From the NCBI RefSeq assembly GCF_020166345.1, contig NZ_JAIUJS010000002.1:186001-250000 (forward strand): a stretch of DNA of 64,000 bases, in the 5' to 3' direction. Within the stretch, counting starts at the first letter, position 1; each line of letters starts with the position of its first letter. A model generated the notes under the pieces. That model saw only the letters and a list, made by a program, of their open reading frames with translations. It was not told where the DNA came from and ran no database searches. The stretch is from Winogradskyella vincentii. GTDB taxonomy: Bacteria > Bacteroidota > Bacteroidia > Flavobacteriales > Flavobacteriaceae. The position numbers and the translations under genes are program-made. Below, in pieces: positions 1 through 8,926 of the stretch.

Positions 1-259
1 TAAGCACCACGGTAAGGAGTGCCCATAAAAGAAATATTATTAATAATTGAAATAAACTGTTTTTATACGGAACCTTTAACCTTCCTGAAAGCAATATAAA
101 GAGAAAGGCCACAAGAAAAAACAGTACACAAGAATCCCTGTCAAATTCACCTAGCAATCCCAGACCCCTAAAAGAATTAAAGGGCAGAAAAAAAACGCCC
201 AATAAAACTAACGAGAGGATAAAATTTTCAATGTTATATCTTTTGGTTAAGGAATTCAT
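1..259 (-). CDS. Probable O-antigen/polysaccharide polymerase (Wzy-like), N-terminal part
   Basis: An open frame starts at an ATG at 259, seven bases after the stop of the upstream sulfotransferase gene, and runs off the window edge. The visible ~86 residues begin MNSLTKRYNIENF and contain hydrophobic stretches at about residues 13-30, 44-58 and 70-86, so this is an integral membrane protein. Its place at the end of a polysaccharide operon that has a flippase and a Wzz-like protein but no other polymerase suggests Wzy/O-antigen-ligase type. That assignment is inference from context and hydrophobicity. The diagnostic C-terminal part is outside the window. Confidence 0.6.
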   Translation of the reverse strand, partial: MNSLTKRYNIENFILSLVLLGVFFLPFNSFRGLGLLGEFDRDSCVLFFLVAFLFILLSGRLKVPYKNSLFQLLIIFLLWALLTVVL

Positions 260-265
260 TAATAT

Positions 266-1174
266 TTAATATTTCCATTGTTCAAGATTAATACCCAAGT
301 ATTTTTCTAATTGTTCAATGTCCTTCTTAAAGTTCAAATATAGCTTGTTTTGTACTCGTCTGTCAATTTGTATTTTTTGTAGATTCGATTCCTGTACTTT
401 GCCTTTGGCTTTTAATGCAAGCTTTTCACCTAGTATTTTTTTTAAAATAGACTTTAACCAGGATTTTCTAGTCAAAAATTTATTTATCAATTTGTTTTTT
501 GGTCTTCCAGATTTATTAAATCTGTCCATACTAAAATCATGTGCATGTTCTACCTTCAAAAATGATAGAACCTCATTAACTGATTCTTTACTGTTTTTAA
601 CGAAGTCTTCAAATATTAATATCTTAACTTCAGAAAACGCCTCCTTAAATGCCTTTACTGGTTCATAATATAGACCTCCTTTAACATAACCCCAGATACA
701 TTCATAACCATTGTTTAACCGTTCTTCTTCTTTTAAAAGCCCGTCTTCAAAGGATAGGGTTTCACGTTCTTCTCTAATTAAATGAGAATATGCTGAGATT
801 GCCCTTTTTACCGGATCCCTTAGCATGATAACTATTCTTGGATCTCCAAACTCATCCTTTATTCTATTTATAGTATGTTCATAATAATAAATAGTATCGG
901 TACTGGCCTCTCCAATTGCTATAAATTCTTCAGCTTCCTTAAATAATTGACGATACGATTCAGCTGTTTTCACAGCAATTTTTTTGGGTCTAAAGTCACC
1001 CGGGCCTTTATAACCCTGTTCTGATAGAATATCATATGTTAAGTATCTCGGTTCTTTGTTTTTGCTTATAAAAATTTTTGGATTCTCATCAAGATACTTA
1101 ACCAAAGAAGTTGTACCACATTTTGCTACACCAACAATTAAGAAATTAGGAAGGTTGCTCTTGTTCGAAATCAT
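266..1174 (-). CDS. Sulfotransferase family protein (glycan sulfotransferase)
   Basis: This 302-residue PAPS-dependent sulfotransferase has the 5'-phosphosulfate-binding loop VGVAKCGTTSL near the N-terminus and a 3'-phosphate-binding segment RDPVKRAISAYSHL in the middle, as in bacterial and heparan-type carbohydrate sulfotransferases. It presumably transfers sulfate from PAPS to a sugar of the polysaccharide made by this locus. A longer reading frame from a TTG at 1213 overlaps the upstream gene; the ATG at 1174, five bases after that gene's stop, puts the PAPS loop at the usual distance from the N-terminus and is preferred. It is similar in layout to the neighbouring sulfotransferase but clearly diverged, so the two may modify different positions. 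The acceptor is unknown. Confidence 0.88.
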   Translation of the reverse strand: MISNKSNLPNFLIVGVAKCGTTSLVKYLDENPKIFISKNKEPRYLTYDILSEQGYKGPGDFRPKKIAVKTAESYRQLFKEAEEFIAIGEASTDTIYYYEHTINRIKDEFGDPRIVIMLRDPVKRAISAYSHLIREERETLSFEDGLLKEEERLNNGYECIWGYVKGGLYYEPVKAFKEAFSEVKILIFEDFVKNSKESVNEVLSFLKVEHAHDFSMDRFNKSGRPKNKLINKFLTRKSWLKSILKKILGEKLALKAKGKVQESNLQKIQIDRRVQNKLYLNFKKDIEQLEKYLGINLEQWKY

Positions 1175-1178
1175 TGAA

Positions 1179-2102
1179 TTAATTTTTTTGAAATTTAGGG
1201 TTCCAGTCGTCAATATTAATCTGAAATTCCTGGTTAAGCTTTATTACTTGCTCTTTTAAAAGATCTACCAAATAGTCTTCTGAATCTTTATCAATAGACG
1301 GAGTGGGTTTTTTATATTTACTAATCATTTTTTGTTTAATGTGCTTCATCCATGGCGTTATGGGCACGACTTTTTTTATAAAACTTCGTAAACTACTTTG
1401 TTTAAAGAAAAACCTTGTGATCAGATTTTCTTCAAAAACCCCACCCGGGTTATATCTTTTTTCAAGATTACCTGGCAAATAATTTGAATCAACTTCAAGA
1501 AATTCATAAACACTTTTAAGTACATCTGTCGCTTTTTTATTTAAATCTTCTGTTTTTACTATTAAGACGTCCTTAAATTCATTATTGAAAGCCTTAATTT
1601 TATCATAATACATAGAATTAAAAGAGTAATACCAAAAGTCAGAATACTTGAGTTTCTTTCTTTGATCCTCCTGTTTTAAGGCTTCATAAAAACTCTGTTT
1701 TTCACGCGATTCTCTAACCAAATGAAGGTAGTTTGAAAACGCTCTCTTTATCGGGTCACGAACAATAATGATAATCTTTACTTCATCACCTAGTTTTTCT
1801 TTAATTTTATCAATACATTCCGGATAATTAATATACGAAGGTGAAACCTCTCCGATTACCCTTTCGTTTTTCACATTCTTAAACTTCTTTTGGTATTCAG
1901 AAAAACTACTAATGTTAAATTGATTCACCTTATTATCCTGTGGCCCCTCATTTAATTGCGATAATTTTTCATTTGTAAAATAATGCAATTCCTTCTGGGT
2001 TGGCATAAATATTTCAGGGTGATCGTTTAAATAATAATGAAGTGATGTAGATCCACATTTTGGGAATCCAACGATAATGAAATTAGGAAGTCTTTTGTTC
2101 AT
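1179..2102 (-). CDS. Sulfotransferase family protein (second copy)
   Basis: A 307-residue protein starting MNKRLPNFIIVGFPKCGSTS. The PAPS-binding loop GFPKCGSTSLHYYL lies at about residues 12-25 and the 3'-phosphate-binding motif RDPIKRAFSNYLHL around residue 115. It is a soluble, sulfotransferase-fold enzyme expected to sulfate a sugar hydroxyl or amine. It follows the flippase gene by three bases and precedes the first sulfotransferase by four, so the three are almost certainly co-transcribed. Together with the PAPS genes 2-6 kb upstream in the same orientation it forms a complete donor-plus-transferase set. The acceptor sugar cannot be told from sequence. Confidence 0.88.
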   Translation of the reverse strand: MNKRLPNFIIVGFPKCGSTSLHYYLNDHPEIFMPTQKELHYFTNEKLSQLNEGPQDNKVNQFNISSFSEYQKKFKNVKNERVIGEVSPSYINYPECIDKIKEKLGDEVKIIIIVRDPIKRAFSNYLHLVRESREKQSFYEALKQEDQRKKLKYSDFWYYSFNSMYYDKIKAFNNEFKDVLIVKTEDLNKKATDVLKSVYEFLEVDSNYLPGNLEKRYNPGGVFEENLITRFFFKQSSLRSFIKKVVPITPWMKHIKQKMISKYKKPTPSIDKDSEDYLVDLLKEQVIKLNQEFQINIDDWNPKFQKN

Positions 2103-2105
2103 AGA

Positions 2106-3401
2106 TTAATTTAAAAATGTCTTTACTGAGTCTTTTCTGTATAAATAAAAAGCTCCGGCTACATTCCAAAACATAATACTAATACTCGTTGCATAGGCAG
2201 CGCCTACCAAGCTGTATTTAGGTATTAACAGCCAATTCAAAACAATATTTAGAAATAGAGCAACTAACAAAAACCTTTGTAAGATTAACTGTTTACCCGT
2301 CATGTTCATATACACGCCTACAGAACCGCACAAAGAACTGATTAATTGCGCAATTAACAATATTATTAATGCGTTTTTTGCTTCAACATATTCGTCCCCA
2401 AATAAAGTTAGAATAAAGTTTGATAATAATATCAATATTACAACAGATAATAAATTTAATCCAAAAATAATTCTCGAGCTTTTAGTAAGTGTCAGTTGTA
2501 GGTTGTTTAAATCTTTCATGGTGTGCAATTCTGCTATTTTTGGAGCAATAACTATATTAACAGATATCAATGAGAGTGTAGTAATCGTTGCAAGTTTTAC
2601 TGCTACCGAATAATATGCAACTTTATCATATACCTCAAATCTTCCCAATAAAATAATATCAATACTTTGGAGCATAAAAAAAGAAATGGCACTTATTGCC
2701 ATTGGGTAAGACTTAAAAAGAATACTTTTAAATGTTGTTGGGGTTTCGCCATGATTAGTCTTACTTTTCGGAATATTTATTATAATATAAAGTAAAGTCA
2801 CTAACCATAAAACTGAAAAGCTAATCAAATAAGCTTCAATTAAAAGGCCCTTCATGTCTTTTGAGGCTAAAATAAGGACAACAATGAAAAAAGGAAGATA
2901 TCGTAAAATATTACGGTAAAACTCAGATAATAAGGTCTTACCCATAGCCCTAATCATATCCACATTCAACATTGCCCATGAATAAATAAATAGAGTTACA
3001 ATTACTTTAAAAATGATTTCTGAAGCATCGGGTTTATCAAAAAAGGTATTAAAAAAATCATCTTTAATTAAAGTTTTCAGCATCAAAAAAAAGGCCGCAA
3101 CAATAATTATTATTGTTACCATTTTAATGTAGACTCCTCTTAGGGAGGCTATAGAATTATTTGCTTTAAAGTAACCTGAATAATAAATAATTGATTGGTT
3201 GGTCCCAAGCAAGCAAATTCCTCCAACCACTAATAAAATTGATCTAGCAAAATCATATCGTCCGACACTTTCTGGGGTAAAATTGTTAGTTAAGAATAAT
3301 GAAAGGCCAAAGAAAATCACTATTCCTAAAACTCTTGTAAAGAGAACTTTTAAGCTACTATTTATTAAGCCTTCTTTCTTGTTTAAAAGCTCTTTTAACA
3401 C
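2106..3401 (-). CDS. Polysaccharide/oligosaccharide flippase (Wzx-like, MATE/MOP superfamily)
   Basis: A 431-residue polytopic membrane protein with about 12 hydrophobic segments spread over its whole length and the typical N-terminal start of polysaccharide-export flippases (a basic stretch followed by VLGIVIFFGLSLFLTNNFTPE). It would flip the lipid-linked repeat unit across the inner membrane before Wzy polymerisation. The start codon is GTG, immediately preceded in frame by a TAA, and no nearby in-frame ATG exists, so GTG is the best start. A 91-bp gap separates it from the lipoprotein gene upstream. Within that gap I see no TAnnTTTG element and no convincing terminator hairpin, so read-through is likely. 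Confidence 0.85.
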   Translation of the reverse strand: MLKELLNKKEGLINSSLKVLFTRVLGIVIFFGLSLFLTNNFTPESVGRYDFARSILLVVGGICLLGTNQSIIYYSGYFKANNSIASLRGVYIKMVTIIIIVAAFFLMLKTLIKDDFFNTFFDKPDASEIIFKVIVTLFIYSWAMLNVDMIRAMGKTLLSEFYRNILRYLPFFIVVLILASKDMKGLLIEAYLISFSVLWLVTLLYIIINIPKSKTNHGETPTTFKSILFKSYPMAISAISFFMLQSIDIILLGRFEVYDKVAYYSVAVKLATITTLSLISVNIVIAPKIAELHTMKDLNNLQLTLTKSSRIIFGLNLLSVVILILLSNFILTLFGDEYVEAKNALIILLIAQLISSLCGSVGVYMNMTGKQLILQRFLLVALFLNIVLNWLLIPKYSLVGAAYATSISIMFWNVAGAFYLYRKDSVKTFLN

Positions 3402-3492
3402 TTATTTCTTGTTATAAGGTTTTATTTGATTGATTGATTCTTTAAAATTAGAGAACCCTATTAGAAACTTATAAATTTAAGTCCTTAAAAAG

Positions 3493-4032
3493 TTACTCCT
3501 TTTTTAATAAATTAACCAAATTTCGTTTAAAATATATTGTCGGATTATGGGCTCCGTTAACTCTTTTGGTTCTTAGTTTATTAGATGTTGTATCTTTTTC
3601 AATAAATTTATTGAAATTTAGATATCTATTTTGATCTTCAGGGGTTTTAAGACTAATCTGGTTATTCCCAAATATTACGGTAATGTCCATAATTTCAACT
3701 TCTTTAACTTCCTTGTTTCCGAAATTGATTAAAACATTATTTGAAATATTATTGTCCCCAAAATTTGCAGAAATTTCATCAATGCCTGAGGTTGGAACAA
3801 CCTCTTCAGAAATGTGAATGTTCTTTTTTTGGAGTTCATCTACAGCTATATTGTTAACCATAATTTTAAAAACATCACTTTTATTCGTTTTAAAACTAAG
3901 TTTTATAATTAATTCTTTAATATCATTTTCAATTATTATAGGTGTAGGTTCTGTTACCATGTTTGATGGTTTTTCCTTCTTACAAGCAACAAACAGCATC
4001 ATTATAGCTAATATTAAAACCGTATTCTTCAT
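3493..4032 (-). CDS. Predicted lipoprotein of unknown function in the sulfation operon
   Basis: About 179 residues with a clean lipoprotein signal (MKNTVLILAIMMLFVAC followed by KKEK), so the mature protein should be lipidated on Cys17. The rest is hydrophilic and beta-prone, with a central part rich in Asn/Ile (FGDNNISNNVLINFGN) and a basic C-terminus (FKRNLVNLLKKE). I do not recognise a family. A second ATG at 4050, overlapping the cysN stop as TAATG, would add six residues before the signal peptide; the 4032 start gives the more typical signal. It sits between cysN and the flippase, so a role in export or attachment of the sulfated glycan is possible, but that is only context. Confidence 0.75.
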   Translation of the reverse strand: MKNTVLILAIMMLFVACKKEKPSNMVTEPTPIIIENDIKELIIKLSFKTNKSDVFKIMVNNIAVDELQKKNIHISEEVVPTSGIDEISANFGDNNISNNVLINFGNKEVKEVEIMDITVIFGNNQISLKTPEDQNRYLNFNKFIEKDTTSNKLRTKRVNGAHNPTIYFKRNLVNLLKKE

Positions 4033-4049
4033 GTATAAAACAAATTGCA

Positions 4050-5303
4050 TTAAATAATCATTCCAGCAGCTACTGTTTCGTTTGTAGCATCATCTATTAA
4101 AATAATACTGCCAGTTGTTCTGTTTTCCCTATATGGATCGACCATTAATGGTTTTGTTGTTCTAATTTTTACCTTAGATATGTCGTTCATTTTTAGGTCT
4201 TTGTCAACCTTATTTCTGTCTAAAGTATTAATGTCATACTTATAAATAACTTCTTTGATCATTGCCTTTTGATCATTTGAAGTATGTTTTATAGTATATT
4301 TTGCTCTTGGTTTAGCGGGACTGTTGTTTAACCAACACAACATCACCTCAATGTCTTGAGAGGTCTCAGGTTGGTTTTTGGTCCTAACTATCATGTCCCC
4401 TCTACCAATATCAATATCGTCTTCAAGAGTTATAGAGACTGACATTGGCGCATAGGCTTCTTCTAAAGTTTTATCAAATGTGTCAATAGATTTTATTTTT
4501 GAGGTAAATCCCGATGGTAAGGCAGTTATTTCATCACCAACACGAATTATCCCACTAGCAACCCTGCCTGCATATCCTCTATAATCCCTATGCTCATCAC
4601 TCTGAGGCCTGAGAACTGTTTGAACTGGAAACCTAGTATCAACCTTATTAATGTCGCTACTAATGTGCATTGTTTCTAATGTGTGCAGTAATGGCGCTCC
4701 TTGATACCAGTCCATATTTTCAGAGCGGTTAACCACATTGTCTCCATTTAAAGCACTTATAGGTATAAACCTTACATCTTTAACTAGCATTTTAGAAGAA
4801 AACTCCTCAAACTGATCAATAACACGATTATAAGATTCTTCAGCATAATCAACCAAATCCATTTTGTTAATACATACTATAACGTGTGGAATTTGTAATA
4901 ATGAAGCAATGAAAGAGTGCCTTTTAGTTTGCTCAATAACCCCATGCCTAGCATCTACCAAAATTATGGCCGCGTTCGCTGTAGACGCGCCTGTAACCAT
5001 ATTTCTTGTATATTGAATGTGGCCTGGTGTATCTGCGATAATAAATTTTCGCTTTGGTGTGGTAAAATACCTGTAAGCAACATCAATAGTAATACCTTGT
5101 TCTCTTTCGTCCCTTAAACCATCCGTGAAGAGTGCAAGATCAACACCATCATGTCCCTTTTTCTTGCTCGTATTTTCTATTGCTTGTAATTGGTCTTCAA
5201 AAATGGATTTCGAATCATATAACAAACGTCCTATCAATGTGCTTTTTCCATCGTCCACACTTCCGGCTGTTGTAAATCTAAGTAGTTGATTTTTGTCTAA
5301 CAT
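4050..5303 (-). CDS. cysN: Sulfate adenylyltransferase subunit 1 (GTPase)
   Basis: The regulatory GTPase of ATP sulfurylase, which with CysD makes adenosine 5'-phosphosulfate (APS) from sulfate and ATP while hydrolysing GTP. All G motifs are visible: P-loop GSVDDGKS at residues 14-21, DTPGH at 91-95 and NKMD at 146-149, followed by the EF-Tu-like beta-barrel domains. At 417 residues it is a stand-alone CysN without the C-terminal APS kinase fusion seen in some bacteria; the kinase is encoded separately by cysC. The gene lies 11 bases after cysD and its stop overlaps a possible start of the lipoprotein gene, pointing to one operon. Confidence 0.96.
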   Translation of the reverse strand: MLDKNQLLRFTTAGSVDDGKSTLIGRLLYDSKSIFEDQLQAIENTSKKKGHDGVDLALFTDGLRDEREQGITIDVAYRYFTTPKRKFIIADTPGHIQYTRNMVTGASTANAAIILVDARHGVIEQTKRHSFIASLLQIPHVIVCINKMDLVDYAEESYNRVIDQFEEFSSKMLVKDVRFIPISALNGDNVVNRSENMDWYQGAPLLHTLETMHISSDINKVDTRFPVQTVLRPQSDEHRDYRGYAGRVASGIIRVGDEITALPSGFTSKIKSIDTFDKTLEEAYAPMSVSITLEDDIDIGRGDMIVRTKNQPETSQDIEVMLCWLNNSPAKPRAKYTIKHTSNDQKAMIKEVIYKYDINTLDRNKVDKDLKMNDISKVKIRTTKPLMVDPYRENRTTGSIILIDDATNETVAAGMII

Positions 5304-5314
5304 GTTGAGTTTTT

Positions 5315-6220
5315 TTAAAAATATCCTTGGCGCTTTCTGTCTTCCATTGCTGATTCAGAACGTTTATCATCACTCCTGTTCCCGCGTTCTGTTTTTCGCA
5401 TCCCAGAGACTTCATCTGCAATCTTCTCAAGGGTGTCAGCATCTGATTCAATTCCTCCAGTAATGGTGATATCGCCTAAGGTTCTAAAACGTATTTTTTT
5501 TGTTACAATTTCTTCGTGATCTTCCAAGACTAAATATTCTGAATTTGGAATCCAGCTTTCCTGACGCCACACAACTTCTCTTTCATGCGCAAAATAAAGC
5601 GATGGAATCGCAATATTTTCTCTTTTTATATAATTCCAGACATCCATTTCAGTCCAATTACTAATTGGAAATGCTCTAAAATGTTCGCCTTCGAAATGTT
5701 TGCCGTTGAAAATATTCCAAAGTTCAGGTCTCTGGTTTTTAGGGTCCCATTGCCCAAAGTCGTCTCTGTGTGAAAAGAAACGTTCTTTTGCACGAGCTTT
5801 TTCTTCATCTCTTCTGCCACCTCCAATTGCACAATCAATTTTGTTATATTCAATTGCGTCCAAAAGTGTTGTTATTTGTAGTGCATTTCTTGTTGCGTTT
5901 TTACCTTGCTCCTCCGCAACTCTTCCTTGATCAATTGACTCCTGAACTGAGCCCACTATGAGTTGTACCCCTAACTCTTTTATGGTGTCATCTCTAAATT
6001 TAATAGTTTCAGGGAAATTATGTCCTGTATCGACATGCATTAATGGAAATGGAATTTTTGAAGGGTAAAATGCTTTCTTTGCTAAATGAGCTACTACTAT
6101 TGAATCCTTTCCGCCTGAAAACAAAATAACAGGATTATCAAATTGTGCCCACACTTCTCTAAGAACAAAAATTGCCTCACTTTCTAGTTCATCCAAATAG
6201 TTTAAATAATACTTACGCAT
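5315..6220 (-). CDS. cysD: Sulfate adenylyltransferase subunit 2 (catalytic)
   Basis: Catalytic subunit of the CysDN ATP sulfurylase, an ATP-pyrophosphatase of the PP-loop family. The PP-loop FSGGKDS is at residues 34-40, and the family-typical HVDTGHNFPET and GGGRRDEEKARAKER segments follow. The length of 301 residues matches the family. It starts inside the last bases of cysC (8-base overlap) and is followed by cysN after 11 bases, giving the order cysC-cysD-cysN. In this locus the APS made here should feed CysC and then the two sulfotransferases, since no APS/PAPS reductase or sulfite reductase is present in the window. Confidence 0.96.
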   Translation of the reverse strand: MRKYYLNYLDELESEAIFVLREVWAQFDNPVILFSGGKDSIVVAHLAKKAFYPSKIPFPLMHVDTGHNFPETIKFRDDTIKELGVQLIVGSVQESIDQGRVAEEQGKNATRNALQITTLLDAIEYNKIDCAIGGGRRDEEKARAKERFFSHRDDFGQWDPKNQRPELWNIFNGKHFEGEHFRAFPISNWTEMDVWNYIKRENIAIPSLYFAHEREVVWRQESWIPNSEYLVLEDHEEIVTKKIRFRTLGDITITGGIESDADTLEKIADEVSGMRKTERGNRSDDKRSESAMEDRKRQGYF

Positions 6221-6815
6221 TTTTGAGATTTAGTTTAGGTTTTATAAAATCGACTATTCTCATTACAGAATCTTCAATATTTTCTTCTTCAGTGTTTATT
6301 TCTATATCTGGGTTTTCTGGTGCTTCATATGGAGCAGAAATCCCAGTCATGTTTTTTATTTCTCCAAGTCTCGCCTTTTTATAAAGCCCCTTAACATCTC
6401 TTCTCTCACACTCTTCGAGACTTGTATTGACATAAATTTCGACAAAGTTAACATCTTTAACGATAGTTCTAATGTTCTCTCGATCTTTTTTGTAGGGAGA
6501 CACAAATGCAGCTAAGACCACCAAGCCAGAATCTAACATTAAATTTGCAACCTCAGCAATTCTTCTAATATTTTCCGTTCTGTCTTCAGCCGAAAATGAA
6601 AGGTCGTTGTTTATTCCTTTTCTTATATTGTCTCCATCAAGCGAATAAGTGTTAATCCCATCATTAAACAAAGCGTTCTCTACCAAATTAGCAATTGTAG
6701 ATTTACCTGATCCTGACAGACCAGTAAACCAAAGCAACAAACTTTTATGGTTGTTTTTTTTTAATCTATCCTGTTTTGTTATGTGATAGTTGTGAGGAAC
6801 AATGTTTTTTGACAT
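6213..6815 (-). CDS. cysC: Adenylyl-sulfate (APS) kinase
   Basis: Phosphorylates APS to PAPS, the universal sulfate donor. The 200-residue protein has Walker A GLSGSGKS at residues 32-39, the SLDGDNIR segment that binds APS, and the C-terminal GISAPYEAPENPD motif characteristic of APS kinases. The ATG at 6815 follows the TGA of the DUF2061 gene by one base and is preferred; an in-frame TTG at 6833 would overlap that gene and add six residues. The last bases overlap cysD. PAPS made here is the likely substrate of the two sulfotransferases encoded 4-6 kb downstream in the same transcription unit. Confidence 0.95.
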   Translation of the reverse strand: MSKNIVPHNYHITKQDRLKKNNHKSLLLWFTGLSGSGKSTIANLVENALFNDGINTYSLDGDNIRKGINNDLSFSAEDRTENIRRIAEVANLMLDSGLVVLAAFVSPYKKDRENIRTIVKDVNFVEIYVNTSLEECERRDVKGLYKKARLGEIKNMTGISAPYEAPENPDIEINTEEENIEDSVMRIVDFIKPKLNLKNA

Positions 6816-6816
6816 A

Positions 6817-7272
6817 TCAATTCTTTTTTCCAAATATGTAGTTTCTTATTTTTCCCAAAGGCAATGTCAACCAAAGTCTTTCGTGCAAATAGTAAAGAAC
6901 AAATTTCGTGAATAATTCAGTGAGGGCTATATAAAGGGCAATCTCATCATAAGCATTTAATATTGCTCCAGAAATTAAGAATGTCATTGTTGTTGCAATA
7001 ATGCGCCATGAAATTGTTTTGAAAAAAGTCTCTTTTTTGGTTACTACGCCATCGCTTAAAGCCCTTTGCCATATACGTTCGTGTACATAATAAACTAAGA
7101 GTTTCAACAAAAATTCAACTAAGCCAATCTTAATGGCGTGATCAATACTACATTGACCCTGAAGACATGTTATGAGAAGCACAATAAGTATTGTGTCAGT
7201 CGTGGCAACAATCCTCCATGATATACCTTTTAAAAGGCTTCGTATATGTGATTCTTTTCTGTAGGTCGTCAT
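6817..7272 (-). CDS. DUF2061 membrane protein with two tandem DUF2061 repeats
   Basis: A 151-residue protein made of two similar halves (about residues 6-72 and 78-140). Each half carries the DUF2061 signature SWRI(V/I)ATT near its start and (Y)Y(V/L)HER(I/L)W near its end, with two hydrophobic segments in between, so about four membrane helices in total. The function of DUF2061 is not established; members are often encoded beside cysC/cysN-type genes, as here, where it lies between cysQ and cysC with gaps of one base on each side. A role in sulfate entry or in tethering the PAPS enzymes to the membrane is a guess. Confidence 0.9.
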   Translation of the reverse strand: MTTYRKESHIRSLLKGISWRIVATTDTILIVLLITCLQGQCSIDHAIKIGLVEFLLKLLVYYVHERIWQRALSDGVVTKKETFFKTISWRIIATTMTFLISGAILNAYDEIALYIALTELFTKFVLYYLHERLWLTLPLGKIRNYIFGKKN

Positions 7273-7273
7273 T

Positions 7274-8077
7274 CTAGTTTTTTCCCTTTGAGACTATGAA
7301 CCAAGGATTTAACAAATTCTTTTTGTTATATAAAAGGGGCTTGTCAGTCTCCTTTGAAATTACTTCTAATCCAACAGCATTACATATTGCATGTCCAGCC
7401 GCAGTATCCCATTCCATAGTTGGTGCAAATCTAGGATAAATATCCGCATTGCCCTCAGCCACAATACAAAACTTTAAAGAACTTCCTTTTGATACAATTT
7501 CTACATCTTTGCCTAAGGATTTTAAATGTTCAACAAAATCGAGGGTTTCTTGGCTCATATGAGACCTGCTACCAACAACTTCAACTAATGATGAATGTGA
7601 TTTGGGTTTTATTGGTGTTGATAATTGTATGGCTTTCTCTATGGAAACATCATGTTCATTAATTATTGATTTATAGGCCAAATTCTGCTTTACATCAGAG
7701 AAATACAGTGTTTTTAATGCAGGAACATATATAACACCAAGCTCAGGGACTCCCTTGTTAACCAAAGCAATGTTCACAGTAAATTCACCGTTTCTTTTAA
7801 TAAATTCTTTTGTACCATCAACCGGGTCTACAATCCAACATTTAGACCAATTTTTTCTAACATCGAAATCAATTTGCTTATTCTCCTCACTAATAATTGG
7901 GATTTCTGTTGGAATTAAAAATTTATTTATTACATCATTTGCCTTTTTGTCTGCCTCAGTAAGAGGCGACTTATCATCTTTGTACTCTACTTCAAATACA
8001 GAATCATAAACATTCATTATCTCTTTACCTGCTTTTAAAGATGCTTTTATTGCTATTTCTAGATTTTTGTTGATCAT
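7274..8077 (-). CDS. cysQ: 3'(2'),5'-bisphosphate nucleotidase
   Basis: Hydrolyses PAP (3'-phosphoadenosine 5'-phosphate), the inhibitory by-product of sulfotransferases, to AMP. It is a 267-residue member of the inositol monophosphatase superfamily: the metal-binding motif DPVDGTKEF and the distal WDTAAGHAI motif are both intact, preceded by SPLTEADKKAN. The ATG at 8077 overlaps the rmlD stop as ATGA and is preferred over a TTG at 8113, which would run 40 bases into rmlD. Its place between the rhamnose genes and cysC links glycan synthesis to PAPS turnover and is the best hint that sulfation, not only assimilation, is the purpose of the cys genes. Confidence 0.93.
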   Translation of the reverse strand: MINKNLEIAIKASLKAGKEIMNVYDSVFEVEYKDDKSPLTEADKKANDVINKFLIPTEIPIISEENKQIDFDVRKNWSKCWIVDPVDGTKEFIKRNGEFTVNIALVNKGVPELGVIYVPALKTLYFSDVKQNLAYKSIINEHDVSIEKAIQLSTPIKPKSHSSLVEVVGSRSHMSQETLDFVEHLKSLGKDVEIVSKGSSLKFCIVAEGNADIYPRFAPTMEWDTAAGHAICNAVGLEVISKETDKPLLYNKKNLLNPWFIVSKGKN

Positions 8078-8925
8078 AATTTTGAAATTGTTTCTTTCAA
8101 ACTGTCTTTCCAAAAGGGTATAGACAAATTAAAGGTTTCTTTTATTTTTGTTTTATCTAAAACACTATATAATGGACGTTTTGCCAATGTTATATAGTTT
8201 TCTGTTTTTATGGGATTTACTTCAATATCAATTTGTTTTTCCTTGAAAATTGTCTTGGCAAATTCAAACCAGCTCACAACTCCTTCATTACTGAAATGAT
8301 ATATACCATATGACTTTGAATCCACCAATATTAATTTTAAAATTACATGAGCAAGATCTATAGCATTTGTTGGCGAACCAAATTGATCACTTACAACATT
8401 TATTTTGTTCTTTTCTGTGGCAAGTTTCAACATAGTTTTTAAAAAGTTGCTTTTATACTTAGAATACAACCAAGATGTTCTAATTATAAAATGGTTTTGA
8501 TTTAGTTTAACAATGCTTTTCTCTCCATCTAATTTTGTTTTACCATATATATTAATGGGGTTAGTCCTGTCATTTTCTGTATAAGGGTTCTTTTGTTTAC
8601 CATCAAACACAAAATCTGTTGAAACATGAATTAAAGTAACATTTTGGGTGTTGGTGACTTCAGCTAAAATTTCTGCTCCTTTTTTATTAATAAGGCTTGC
8701 GCTGTCTGGCTCTTCTTCTGCTTTGTCAACATTGGTGTATGCTGCACAATTGATACACCAATTAATTTTATTACTACTAAAAAAACTATTTAGCTCTCTT
8801 TTCTTGGTAATATCAAGTTTGTTTTTGTTCGTAAAATGAAATGAAATATCTGGATATTGCGATTGGATTTCACGAAGACACATACCAAGTTGGCCATCAG
8901 ATCCAGTTACCAATACCCTTGCCAT
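8074..8925 (-). CDS. rmlD: dTDP-4-dehydrorhamnose reductase
   Basis: Last step of dTDP-L-rhamnose synthesis: NAD(P)H-dependent reduction of dTDP-4-keto-L-rhamnose. The 283-residue short-chain dehydrogenase shows the N-terminal nucleotide-binding motif TGSDGQLG, the HVSTDFVFDG segment typical of RmlD, and the catalytic YGKTK (Tyr-x3-Lys). It follows rmlC by one base and overlaps cysQ by four bases (ATGA), so the rhamnose and sulfate-activation genes are translationally linked. Confidence 0.95.
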   Translation of the reverse strand: MARVLVTGSDGQLGMCLREIQSQYPDISFHFTNKNKLDITKKRELNSFFSSNKINWCINCAAYTNVDKAEEEPDSASLINKKGAEILAEVTNTQNVTLIHVSTDFVFDGKQKNPYTENDRTNPINIYGKTKLDGEKSIVKLNQNHFIIRTSWLYSKYKSNFLKTMLKLATEKNKINVVSDQFGSPTNAIDLAHVILKLILVDSKSYGIYHFSNEGVVSWFEFAKTIFKEKQIDIEVNPIKTENYITLAKRPLYSVLDKTKIKETFNLSIPFWKDSLKETISKL

Positions 8926-8926
8926 A

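Noticed and set aside
4050..6815. cysCDN as ordinary assimilatory sulfate reduction
   Set aside because: No cysH or sulfite reductase follows, while sulfotransferases and cysQ are in the same operon; it cannot be excluded that reductase genes elsewhere also use the PAPS.
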